Shown here: piece by piece, positions 16,969-24,344 of the stretch
How positions within the stretch are numbered: the stretch's first letter is position 1
Layout of the letters: every line of letters begins with the position of its first letter
Virus record (IMG/VR): IMGVR_UViG_3300032053_000002
Span: 172,752 to 236,751 of that record
From: a virus
DNA: 64,000 nt
Direction: 5' to 3' (one strand)
Translations under genes and position numbers: made by a program
The notes under the pieces: generated by a model
What the model was told of the DNA's origin: nothing
Seen by the model: the letters and a program-made list of their open reading frames with translations, nothing else
Database searches by the model: none

Positions 16969-18591
16969 TTACTCAATTTCAAAAAATTTATTTTTTATTT
17001 CTTCTTTAACTCTTACAAAATCATCATTTTTACCGCGAAGCCACCAGGTTTTCCAATCATACTTTAGTCTCTCTGTCGCAATCTTGTAATACTCGGGGTC
17101 TATTTCAGAACCAATATACGGTCGGTCTAATATTTTACACGCGATTAAAGTTGTTCCGCTTCCGGTAAAGGGATCATAAACCGTTCCACCATCGGGAGTT
17201 GAAAACATTTTTACCAGATAATGCATGAGTTCTGTTGGCTTTACTGTCGGGTGGTTATTTTTAACTTTTGATATACGATTTAATCCAATATGATTTTGTA
17301 GGTATTCTGTTTTACCTTCTTTTTCTGCGTATTGCGCGCCACCACTTCTCGCCATCAATTTATCATCCAATTTTTCCAATCCCAAGTTTCTTTCAGAAGT
17401 GGACGCTTTTGCGGTATAAAAGAAGCGAGATGCTCCACCTTCATCTCCCAAACCACCCGCGTTATCACCAAGTTTTTTATTATATTTACCGTAAACCAAA
17501 TCTCCCAGTGCTCCCATGCTTTTTTCTCCTCGTCCCCCAGAAGATTTACTTATTCCGCTCTGTTCGTCCAATATCTTTACAGGGCAATCATCTGAACATT
17601 GCCAGTCTTCTACTTCTTCCATACCGTTTTCGTCGGCATATCCAATCGGAGTTCCCAACTCACTTTCGTCGCAACCAGAATATCCGCCGCTATATTGATG
17701 ACCGTGTTTCCAGTTTCCGCTTTTCGTTCCTGTTATGGCTTTTATTTTTTTCTTTCCGACCAATTTACACTCTGGAGCGTGACTTAAAACCAGATTGGCG
17801 GGAAAACGACCTTTTTCAGAAGCAGATGCGATATCGTTTTTAGTGGGATCGAAACCGCAATTTTCGCTAGAAAAAACGCCTTTTTGTCGCGGTTGGCAAG
17901 AAGTTGTTTTTGTTTCTTCGTTATGACTTATCCGACTACCATCTATATTTATTCCAGCGACACCGTGAGTAAGCGCATTATTTACAAAGTTTTTATCAGT
18001 TGGTTTCATTCCGATAATAATCGGCTCGTAAGCAGGCTTGAGAGCAGTTCCCCAACCGTTCCATTTTTTTGCTTCGTCGGTAGCAGGACGTGTTATATCA
18101 ACCATTCCGTTTTTTAGATGCATTTCTGAAACAAAATCTATGCCACTTTTTTTATTAGCAGTTCTTCTCTTTTTTCCATCAATAAACGGATTCCTTTGTC
18201 CAACAACTTCTCTTTCCGCATTAGCATTTTTATCTATTCCCTTGCTTATATCAAAACTTTTCGGAAATCCGCTTCCGTAAAGCCAGCAAATAGTATCGCG
18301 TATTTCAAATCCAACATCTTCCATTGCGGATGCCAATCGGTGTGATGTTCTCGTTCCACCAAATGCAACAAGAAACCCGCCGGGCTTTAAAACACGATAG
18401 GCTTCTTTTACCCATTCTAAATGCCACTTATACATTTTTTGACCGTCATTGTCGCCTTCGAGTTGTTTATGCTGCGAATCAAAAGCGGCATTCATGAAAT
18501 TGAGGAGATATGGTGGATCGGTTATTATGAAGGGAATAGAATTTTCTTCCATTTTTTGCATTGTCAGCTTGCAGTCTTCGTTATATAGCAT
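16969..18591 (-). CDS. DNA methyltransferase, amino-methylating, beta class
   Basis: A 540-residue N6-adenine or N4-cytosine methyltransferase. DPPY occurs near residue 24 and the SAM-binding VYDPFTGSGTTLIACKILDR near the C-terminus, the order of the beta class. VLKPGGFLVAFGG is motif VI. A long insertion with target-recognition content lies between (about 110-400). I start at the ATG at 18589-18591, four bases after the upstream stop, giving MLYNEDC, the usual opening of this family; an ATG 33 bases upstream is possible but lies in the other gene. It is adjacent to a second methyltransferase. No cognate restriction enzyme is seen, so it probably protects phage DNA. Confidence 0.88.
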   Translation of the reverse strand: MLYNEDCKLTMQKMEENSIPFIITDPPYLLNFMNAAFDSQHKQLEGDNDGQKMYKWHLEWVKEAYRVLKPGGFLVAFGGTRTSHRLASAMEDVGFEIRDTICWLYGSGFPKSFDISKGIDKNANAEREVVGQRNPFIDGKKRRTANKKSGIDFVSEMHLKNGMVDITRPATDEAKKWNGWGTALKPAYEPIIIGMKPTDKNFVNNALTHGVAGINIDGSRISHNEETKTTSCQPRQKGVFSSENCGFDPTKNDIASASEKGRFPANLVLSHAPECKLVGKKKIKAITGTKSGNWKHGHQYSGGYSGCDESELGTPIGYADENGMEEVEDWQCSDDCPVKILDEQSGISKSSGGRGEKSMGALGDLVYGKYNKKLGDNAGGLGDEGGASRFFYTAKASTSERNLGLEKLDDKLMARSGGAQYAEKEGKTEYLQNHIGLNRISKVKNNHPTVKPTELMHYLVKMFSTPDGGTVYDPFTGSGTTLIACKILDRPYIGSEIDPEYYKIATERLKYDWKTWWLRGKNDDFVRVKEEIKNKFFEIE

Positions 18592-18595
18592 ATTT

Positions 18596-19468
18596 TTACT
18601 CAAAAAACTTATTTTCCTTTTCATTTTTTATTTTGTCGCCAGAAACCTCTAGCTCGCCCTCTTTGCGAAAAATCAGCAAATATTCGTGCACTTTTGAAGT
18701 ATACCGTTTCGCCGCAACTTTCCCTATTTGATTTGAGGCGAAAGGCGAAATGTTTTTAATGATAATCGTGTCCCAATGCAACAAACCTTCGGCGACAAAC
18801 ATCCTAATAATATCTGAATGAAACGAGCGAAACTTTCCATCACTTCTCCAATCTGCACAAACCCACGCAACGAACCCGCCCGGTTTTAATACTCTTTTTA
18901 TATTTTTTCCAGTTACCGCCATTTCGGCTAAAAAGTCGCCATATTCTTTAATGTCGGACAGTTGTCCTTTTACGGATTCGTATTTTTCCAGATCGTGATA
19001 TGGTGGGCAGGTCATAACTAAATGGGCAAAGTTATCAGGTGTTTCCCCCATAAGGCAACCATTACTATTATAGATCGTCGCCTCGATTGAATGCGTCTCC
19101 AAATGTTTTTTCACCCGGCCAACCGTCGTTGGCGAGATTTCGTATCCGTAGTATTTTCTTCCCAACTTTGAGGCGACAAACGCTCTAGTCGCTCTTCCTG
19201 CAAACGGGTCTACTATTATTGAATCCACCATTGACCAGTATAAAACTATATTCTCGGCTAATCCGGCGTGAAACTCGCTGAACTCCAAACCCGGTAAATA
19301 CTTTGCGTCTTCGGAGCGTTTTAACTCTTTTACGGCGTCGTCAAGGTATGCGTCTTTCCATTTTGCTTTGGACTGTTTCTCAGGTTCTATTACCGACAAG
19401 GGAACAAATCCGAATTGCGAGTTTATCCGTCTTATATCTTCAAACGGAAGTATTTTTTCGTATCTCAT
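18596..19468 (-). CDS. DNA methyltransferase-like protein with CPPY motif
   Basis: A 290-residue class I methyltransferase. IIVDPFAGRATRAFVASKLG is the SAM motif and comes first. VMTCPPYHDLEKY takes the place of the DPPY motif, with Cys for Asp. VLKPGGFVAWVCADW follows. The order differs from the neighbouring beta-class enzyme. A CPPY in place of (D/N)PPY is seen in some phage base-modifying methyltransferases, so the target may be an exocyclic amino group on an unusual site. It overlaps the macro-domain gene by four bases. Confidence 0.75.
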   Translation of the reverse strand: MRYEKILPFEDIRRINSQFGFVPLSVIEPEKQSKAKWKDAYLDDAVKELKRSEDAKYLPGLEFSEFHAGLAENIVLYWSMVDSIIVDPFAGRATRAFVASKLGRKYYGYEISPTTVGRVKKHLETHSIEATIYNSNGCLMGETPDNFAHLVMTCPPYHDLEKYESVKGQLSDIKEYGDFLAEMAVTGKNIKRVLKPGGFVAWVCADWRSDGKFRSFHSDIIRMFVAEGLLHWDTIIIKNISPFASNQIGKVAAKRYTSKVHEYLLIFRKEGELEVSGDKIKNEKENKFFE

Positions 19469-19911
19469 AAATAATAAACTCTCGCGTTATTTTTTACAAA
19501 AACACTTTCTATTATTTTACTAACGACATCCCAGTCGCCACCAGCAAGTCCGCAACCAATTTTAGGCATAGCAAATGATTTACTACGAAAAACAAATTCC
19601 GCGGCTTCCAATCCAGTACGGATTGCGTCGTAGTCGGTATAAACTCCGCCGTGACCGTATTTATACTGGGAATATAAGTTGATTACTATTATATCCTGAT
19701 CATAATAATGATGTTTCCCGTACCAAAACGTAAAAGTTCCCAATTTGCCTTTGTCGCCTTTTTTTGTCAAGTCGTCTATGTTCCAGGCCTCAGGATATAA
19801 TTTTTTCATAGTTTTGGCGACACCGGCTCCCCAGGTACAGAAACAGTTACAGCCGTGCACGAGAATATCTTCTTTTGCTTTAAATAGATCGTCTTTGATT
19901 AGTTGTATCAT
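19465..19911 (-). CDS. macro domain protein (ADP-ribose binding)
   Basis: A 148-residue single macro domain. ILVHGCNCFCTWGAGVAKTM is the ADP-ribose contact region and MPKIGCGLAGGDWDVV the diphosphate loop, as in Poa1p-like ADP-ribose-1''-phosphatases and TARG1-like de-ADP-ribosylases. Such enzymes remove ADP-ribose from DNA or protein, or recycle ADP-ribose phosphate after RNA repair. It overlaps a methyltransferase gene. In a phage the likely roles are reversing a host ADP-ribosylating defence or handling NAD breakdown products; this is inference. No DarT-like partner is seen. Confidence 0.85.
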   Translation of the reverse strand: MIQLIKDDLFKAKEDILVHGCNCFCTWGAGVAKTMKKLYPEAWNIDDLTKKGDKGKLGTFTFWYGKHHYYDQDIIVINLYSQYKYGHGGVYTDYDAIRTGLEAAEFVFRSKSFAMPKIGCGLAGGDWDVVSKIIESVFVKNNARVYYL

Positions 19912-20333
19912 TCATTTCTTTCTTTAACATGTTTAATCATATCATTAATTATTCCTTCTGTATTTTCTACGATATTCTGCGCGGCATCATCGACTCTATT
20001 TTCGCCGCATGCATATACGGCATGTTTTAAAAAAAATTCATCCTGCGGAGTTCGTAAATTTAAAAGCGTCCATACGACGGATAGAGCGGACACATTATTA
20101 TTGTCCGGATTCACGTTGATTGATCTAATTCTGAGTCTCATATAAATCGTGTCGCTCTCCGTTATATTTCTTAAAAACGACGAGTTGGAAATTTTATAAA
20201 CAACACACGTAATAACCATTTTACCGACATAATTTTGCCCACTTGATACTACTTCAACAGGATGTTGCCCGAATGCATATCCAACCAATATAAAAATTAA
20301 AAGGCATTTAATAATATTTATTTTATTTTCCAA
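19908..20333 (-). CDS. secreted or periplasmic hypothetical protein, TTG start
   Basis: A 141-residue protein with a likely signal peptide: a positive start, the hydrophobic stretch CLLIFILVGYAFG and a small-residue cleavage region before QHPVEV. There is no lipobox cysteine, so it is probably soluble in the periplasm or outside. The start appears to be TTG at 20331-20333, with AGAGGA eight bases before it; no in-frame ATG exists nearby. The remainder is beta-rich without a known domain. It is the only clearly exported small protein in this block. Confidence 0.5.
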   Translation of the reverse strand: MENKINIIKCLLIFILVGYAFGQHPVEVVSSGQNYVGKMVITCVVYKISNSSFLRNITESDTIYMRLRIRSINVNPDNNNVSALSVVWTLLNLRTPQDEFFLKHAVYACGENRVDDAAQNIVENTEGIINDMIKHVKERNE

Positions 20334-20655
20334 CGCATTTTCCTCTTGGCTTTAATAACCACTCTTTCAATTTAATAAAAACGCCCGACTTCGTAACATC
20401 TTTAGCAGAAAAAAGTCCGTCGTTTATATCTTTTTCAGATACCCATCCAGCATCTTCATTAAAGAAAAATTCTTCTTTGTGTTCTCGCCGTGGAAGGGAG
20501 TTCCATCCCGCTATAGCGTCTTCTGGGTGCCCGTCGAATTGCGGGCCGCCTACTCCGCAATGTTTGCAAAAAACATAATCAAAATTCTTGTGAATTTCCA
20601 AATTAAAACTTTCGCAATTTGGGCAATTCGCTAATCTGTGGCTAAAATCTTTCAT
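20323..20655 (-). CDS. Lar-like restriction alleviation zinc-ribbon protein
   Basis: A 110-residue protein. I start at the ATG at 20653-20655 behind AGGAGAAAAAAA. LANCPNCESFNLEI, then VFCKHCGVGGPQFDG and AIAGWNSL reproduce the Lar family: two CxxC pairs, a GP turn and a closing AIxxWN. Lar relieves type I restriction by altering the host restriction-modification balance. A C-terminal extension of about 60 residues (NEDAGWVSEKDIN onward) is not part of the family. Its position beside two DNA methyltransferases supports an anti-restriction role. Confidence 0.72.
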   Translation of the reverse strand: MKDFSHRLANCPNCESFNLEIHKNFDYVFCKHCGVGGPQFDGHPEDAIAGWNSLPRREHKEEFFFNEDAGWVSEKDINDGLFSAKDVTKSGVFIKLKEWLLKPRGKCVGK

Positions 20656-20665
20656 TTTTTTTCTC

Positions 20666-20824
20666 CTATTTACTCTTTCTCTCTCGCACACGAACCGGAT
20701 AAAATGTATAACAATACGCACACCAAACATAATCGGGGTTCCGTTTGATTCCAAAAATTCTAAAAATCGGGCCTTCGGCGAATTTACCGTGGCATCTTGG
20801 ACAGGGGATTTCAATTTGTTTCAT
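20666..20824 (-). CDS. small zinc-ribbon protein, 52 aa
   Basis: A short protein with CPRC near its start and CAYC about 27 residues later, a compact zinc ribbon. I start at the ATG at 20822-20824, preceded by AGAGAG; the longer frame from a GTG overlaps the upstream gene. It lies 10 bases before the Lar-like gene and may be a diverged relative, since it shares the two CxxC pairs and a positively charged end (RVRERKSK). Function unknown. Confidence 0.55.
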   Translation of the reverse strand: MKQIEIPCPRCHGKFAEGPIFRIFGIKRNPDYVWCAYCYTFYPVRVRERKSK

Positions 20825-20834
20825 TTTTAACTCT

Positions 20835-21623
20835 CTATAACATTTTAAACAGTTGACCGAGAACACCCTTTTTATTTCCCGGTGTATGAAAAACCGAAGG
20901 GTATGTGTTGTATAATCGGTTTTTTACTTTTTTATTTTTATAGTCGTATGTCACATCAAAATAAGTTGTTTTTTCGTCGTCCCACTTTGACATCAGTTGC
21001 AAGTTCTGAAAAATTTTATTCTCATAATCCAATTTTATATCATATTCATTGGTTATATATAAAAGTTGATAAATAAGTTGATCGTCCTCTCCAGGATACG
21101 TTCCTGACATGGATAGCAAACCATTTTCATCTATGGATGGTTTAACCAAATCCATGTAATAAGAATTTTTATTCGCCAGTTTTTGTTTTAACACAATTGC
21201 GTCATCTATGAATTGGCGAAAATCTTTTACACGCGCTATACAGGCTCCAGAGTTTAAAAATCTTGACTTATGACCATTTTCTTGAAAATGTTTTGCAATA
21301 CAGCTTGCAGGATAACAAAAAATTTCCGCTCCAAAAAGTATTTTTGCATTTATTTCAAGAAATTTCTTCATAATGTTTTCGCCAGTTTCAAAAATAATGG
21401 TGTCTCTAAAATCGAGCATTAAAATAAAATCGTCGCCGTTCAAATTTTTCAAATGCGACTGAATTATATTTATTTTTGTTGCCAAATCAAATTTTTCAGT
21501 TCCCTGACCTATTATCCATAAATCTATTCCGAATTTTTTACAACTTTTCATCAAGGAATTGCCGTTGATCCCGTTAAATTTTGTTAGCGGGGTTGTTTCA
21601 ATCGCGCAGACGTGCAGAGTCAT
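20835..21623 (-). CDS. PLOD/LH3-type glycosyltransferase
   Basis: A 262-residue protein that follows the glycosyltransferase domain of procollagen-lysine glycosyl enzymes (LH3) and their viral relatives. FILMLDFRDTIIF carries the metal-binding acidic cluster, and ILFGAEIFCYP is the conserved AE strand. RFLNSGACIA gives the LNSG acceptor loop, PGEDDQLIYQLL the DDQ motif, and FHTPGNKKG the closing HxNG-like turn. These enzymes add glucose or galactose to hydroxylysine or other acceptors. No hydroxylase domain is attached. It is unusual among phage glycosyltransferases and unlike the GT-B genes nearby. Confidence 0.75.
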   Translation of the reverse strand: MTLHVCAIETTPLTKFNGINGNSLMKSCKKFGIDLWIIGQGTEKFDLATKINIIQSHLKNLNGDDFILMLDFRDTIIFETGENIMKKFLEINAKILFGAEIFCYPASCIAKHFQENGHKSRFLNSGACIARVKDFRQFIDDAIVLKQKLANKNSYYMDLVKPSIDENGLLSMSGTYPGEDDQLIYQLLYITNEYDIKLDYENKIFQNLQLMSKWDDEKTTYFDVTYDYKNKKVKNRLYNTYPSVFHTPGNKKGVLGQLFKML

Positions 21624-21963
21624 ATAATTTTCTCGGTATTATTATAGAGTTGCTAACATTTTTTACATACATCTGGGTTCTCTTATTTAAAGTAGATTTC
21701 ATCCCCAACGTGCTTACCTCATAAACCAGAACGTTATCCTTTAAAGACGCCTCGTGAATATCGGGGGGATACTTTCTTATGCTCGGAATTATGATAACTA
21801 ACGTCTTATTAAATTTGCGTAGAATGTCGCCGACCTCCGAAAAAAAGGTGTCATGTTTATTTCCAAATATAACAAACTCGTCAATCTCAGAATTCTGGCG
21901 AATAAAATTCTCCAATTCTAAATTAGTATATGCGGTTTTATCAACATCAAAAAACTTTTTAAT
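21598..21963 (-). CDS. hypothetical protein, probable ATT start
   Basis: Unknown protein of about 121 residues. The reading frame has no ATG or GTG. The TTG at 21913-21915 would cut off KKFFDVDKTAYTNLE, which looks like real protein. I propose ATT at 21961-21963, which overlaps the stop of the YspA-like gene as ATTAA and could be used through translational coupling. There is no good Shine-Dalgarno. The core reads as an alpha/beta fold (EIDEFVIFGNKHDTFF, KTLVIIIPSIRKYPP). It overlaps the next gene by 26 bases. Start choice is the weak point. Confidence 0.45.
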   Translation of the reverse strand: MKKFFDVDKTAYTNLELENFIRQNSEIDEFVIFGNKHDTFFSEVGDILRKFNKTLVIIIPSIRKYPPDIHEASLKDNVLVYEVSTLGMKSTLNKRTQMYVKNVSNSIIIPRKLYDSARLRD

Positions 21964-22369
21964 ACAACACCAACACTTTCTTTCCCATCTTTTTCGCCTT
22001 AGTAATGGTATCGTTAGTCCCGCGACTGTCTTCTATTTTCCAATTCTTAGGAATAAACGCAACTACTATGTCAGCGTATTTTGCTATTTTTGTATTTCTT
22101 TGCAAGTAATGATATACCCGATATGGCTTTCCATAATTAAAAGGTTCGTCGCCACAATGCTGATTGAATGAAAAATGTTCCGGTGGAAACTCGACATATT
22201 TCGCACCCAACTCAACCGCGAATTTTTTAGCAAATCCGTCGGCCCCTTTTGGTTGCCCACCAGAAACTATTTCCAATTCATCACCGTATTTTTCAATTAG
22301 TTTTCTAATAAAATTTTTGATCTTCAATGAATCGCGATACTCACGACTCCCTATTATCGCAACTTTCAT
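21959..22369 (-). CDS. YspA/DUF2493-type SLOG domain protein
   Basis: A 136-residue protein that matches the SLOG superfamily branch DUF2493 (YspA-like). It has VAIIGSREYRDS at the start, IVSGGQPKGADGFAKKFAVE as the nucleotide-binding turn, YADIVVAFIPKNW, then SRGTNDTITKAKKMGK. SLOG proteins bind NAD-derived or nucleotide ligands, and some serve in anti-phage signalling. In a phage this may be a ligand-binding or cleaving counter-defence protein; that is inference. AGGA precedes the ATG and the gene overlaps both neighbours. Confidence 0.8.
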   Translation of the reverse strand: MKVAIIGSREYRDSLKIKNFIRKLIEKYGDELEIVSGGQPKGADGFAKKFAVELGAKYVEFPPEHFSFNQHCGDEPFNYGKPYRVYHYLQRNTKIAKYADIVVAFIPKNWKIEDSRGTNDTITKAKKMGKKVLVLY

Positions 22370-22784
22370 TATTATTATTTTCCTTTTTATAGATTACTTT
22401 TTTTCCATGCCCACTTTCTACAAATTTAATAACAGATTTAAAATTGTCAATACCTTTTATTATATCACTTAGTTTTTGATAAACATATGAAAAACGATTG
22501 CATTGGGTATGGTTATTTTTAGCAAAACTATAATTTAATACATCAAACCAGACAAATTCTTCGTTGGGTCTATTTTTGGTAATTTTAATATGGGAACAAA
22601 AATTGTATAAGGGTTGTATCTTTTCTTTAAACATTTGTATTTGCGCATCGTCAACCCCACCGTTGTGCCAAAACACTATTCTTCTTATTTCGTGCTCTTT
22701 TGCGATAGATTCCAATCGGAACATGATTTCGTTCTCCAATTCCGCACGCAAAATATCTTCTAAGTTCAGCCGAATCTCGTTCAT
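22341..22784 (-). CDS. hypothetical protein, 147 aa
   Basis: I start at the ATG at 22782-22784 behind AGGAGAAATTTA; the longer frame begins inside the upstream nuclease gene. The protein has an N-terminal helix (EIRLNLEDILRAELENEIMF) and an alpha/beta middle (IRRIVFWHNGGVDDAQIQMF). The C-terminal end is rich in Asn and Glu and overlaps the YspA-like gene by 29 bases in another frame. No domain is recognised. Confidence 0.5.
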   Translation of the reverse strand: MNEIRLNLEDILRAELENEIMFRLESIAKEHEIRRIVFWHNGGVDDAQIQMFKEKIQPLYNFCSHIKITKNRPNEEFVWFDVLNYSFAKNNHTQCNRFSYVYQKLSDIIKGIDNFKSVIKFVESGHGKKVIYKKENNNNESCDNRES

Positions 22785-22794
22785 TAAATTTCTC

Positions 22795-23679
22795 CTAATT
22801 CTTTTTGTCGCATAGTTCTGGTACTTGATTGAATTCACAATACCTACAATTATTTTCAGTTGCTATTTTCGGATATACGATTCCACTCACACAATTCCCG
22901 ACACTATCAAAACAGGTGTTTAAAAACCGATTAAAATTTTGTATTGTTTTATTGACGGTCGGCTTTCCCGACGCCGGAACGAATCGCTGGATTCTCTTTT
23001 GTGGGTAAGGCGAATCTTCATATAATTCTCTTTTTAATATTATGAATTCAACGTCTATGTCTTTCAGGTCTACTTTAAATTTTTCAGAATAAAATGATTT
23101 ATAGATAACCAATTGCGAAGTCTTATTCTCATCATTTTTTTGATATTTCCAGCCTCGTCTAGAAGTTTTAAAGTCAACAATCCTAATCTTACCAGTAACC
23201 TTATTTCGTAGAACAACGTCTAGGTACGCAACGAAATTCAAATTTTCCCTGAGAGAATACTCTATGGGAACTTCTACTCCTATCAACTCTTCATCTCTAT
23301 AATTAAAATAGTCTCTGCGATGTTTTAAAAACCCGTCCAATATTTTTATTCCATCATAATAAAATTTGAGCATATCATTTTTAGTAATTTTATTATCTAG
23401 ACTTTCGCCGTATATTTCTTTTAATTTTCTATACTCGTTCCCCATATATTCGCGAAGAATATCTTTTAGTTCCATCGAGTCGGCAAATTTAACGCCATTG
23501 CTATAAAGTGCGGTCAAATACGCCTGTAACGTATGATGTATCGCACTTCCAAAAATCAACTCTATCCCCGGTTCATCAATCCGTTTCTTATCAATATAGA
23601 TCACTTTCCACCTATGAGGGCACTGACTCCAAAGAGAATATTGTGAATAACTTATTTTATTTTTATATTCTTCTTCCAT
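22795..23679 (-). CDS. RecB/Cas4-like PD-(D/E)xK nuclease
   Basis: A 294-residue exonuclease-type protein. YSQYSLWSQCPHRWKV is the opening helix of RecB-family nucleases with its cysteine, FGSAIHHTLQAYL follows with the conserved His, and FVAYLDVVLRN plus IRIVDFKTSRRG give the D and D-x-K metal site. At the C-terminus NCRYCEF and a final Cys sit where Cas4-like proteins have their iron-sulfur cysteines. It could trim DNA ends in recombination or degrade host DNA. No Cas gene or CRISPR array is present, so it is not a CRISPR Cas4 here. Confidence 0.83.
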   Translation of the reverse strand: MEEEYKNKISYSQYSLWSQCPHRWKVIYIDKKRIDEPGIELIFGSAIHHTLQAYLTALYSNGVKFADSMELKDILREYMGNEYRKLKEIYGESLDNKITKNDMLKFYYDGIKILDGFLKHRRDYFNYRDEELIGVEVPIEYSLRENLNFVAYLDVVLRNKVTGKIRIVDFKTSRRGWKYQKNDENKTSQLVIYKSFYSEKFKVDLKDIDVEFIILKRELYEDSPYPQKRIQRFVPASGKPTVNKTIQNFNRFLNTCFDSVGNCVSGIVYPKIATENNCRYCEFNQVPELCDKKN

Positions 23680-23681
23680 AA

Positions 23682-24323
23682 CTATCTTCCAACTATCTCA
23701 TCCACGAGCCCATGTTCCAAACATTCTTCCGCAGAAAAATATAAATCATGTTTCATCAATTCATCTATTTTACTTTCTTTCAGTTTAGTGGATTCTAAAT
23801 AGATCTTTTTCAGCGCCTTCATTAAATTTTCCGAATTCTTCTGGTCATCTGACAATTCCTGATGGGTAAATGTTCCCCAATATTCCATTCTAACTTGATG
23901 AATTAGCATAAAAGAGTTTTCATAGATAAACCTTTTAGTTCCCGCAATATTTAAAAGTGTCGCCGCGGATGCGGAAACTCCATCCACATAAGTATGAATC
24001 GGGATTTTGGATGTCTTGATTGCGTCATAAGTCGCCAACGCAGAATGAACCAACCCACCATACGATTGAATGTGCAGGTGAAGAATCGGATTTTCCGCTA
24101 GCGACCATATTTGTTTCTTAAACGCAAAATCGTCAATTTTTTCTTGCAACATTTTAGTCAACATAAGAATTCTATCTGGGGTTATGTCCGAATAAAAATA
24201 AATTTTATTATAGGTTGTAGATTCTAAAAATCCCTTTTCCTCATCGGACAGGGAAGCGCCTTGTGGGATCGAATGTGTTTTACCGGCGTCTTCTTGCATT
24301 TTCCAACTCGTTTTGTATAGCAT
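23682..24323 (-). CDS. ClpP-like serine protease
   Basis: A 213-residue ClpP-fold protease. HIQSYGGLVHSALATYDAI resembles the oligomer and head region, and DGVSASAATLL contains the nucleophile S119. IHQ gives H142, and HDLYFSAEECLEHGLVDEI gives D193 and the family ending. All three catalytic residues are present. In phages such proteins often act as prohead proteases, but this one stands among nuclease and glycosyltransferase genes, far from capsid genes, so a role in protein turnover or host takeover is equally possible. AGGAG precedes the ATG. No Clp ATPase is visible. Confidence 0.88.
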   Translation of the reverse strand: MLYKTSWKMQEDAGKTHSIPQGASLSDEEKGFLESTTYNKIYFYSDITPDRILMLTKMLQEKIDDFAFKKQIWSLAENPILHLHIQSYGGLVHSALATYDAIKTSKIPIHTYVDGVSASAATLLNIAGTKRFIYENSFMLIHQVRMEYWGTFTHQELSDDQKNSENLMKALKKIYLESTKLKESKIDELMKHDLYFSAEECLEHGLVDEIVGR

Positions 24324-24344
24324 AAATCAATCTCCTCATCATAA

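Noticed and set aside
16908-16982. Hydrophobic N-terminal extension giving a membrane-anchored ribbon-helix-helix protein
   Set aside because: The AGGAG lies before the internal ATG at 16907 and the extension overlaps the methyltransferase end.
18592-18624. Longer N-terminus for the DPPY methyltransferase
   Set aside because: It overlaps the upstream gene by 29 bases, and MLYNEDC four bases after that stop is the usual family start.
22795-23679. Cas4 of a CRISPR system
   Set aside because: No repeats or other cas genes; a RecB-type phage nuclease explains the motifs.
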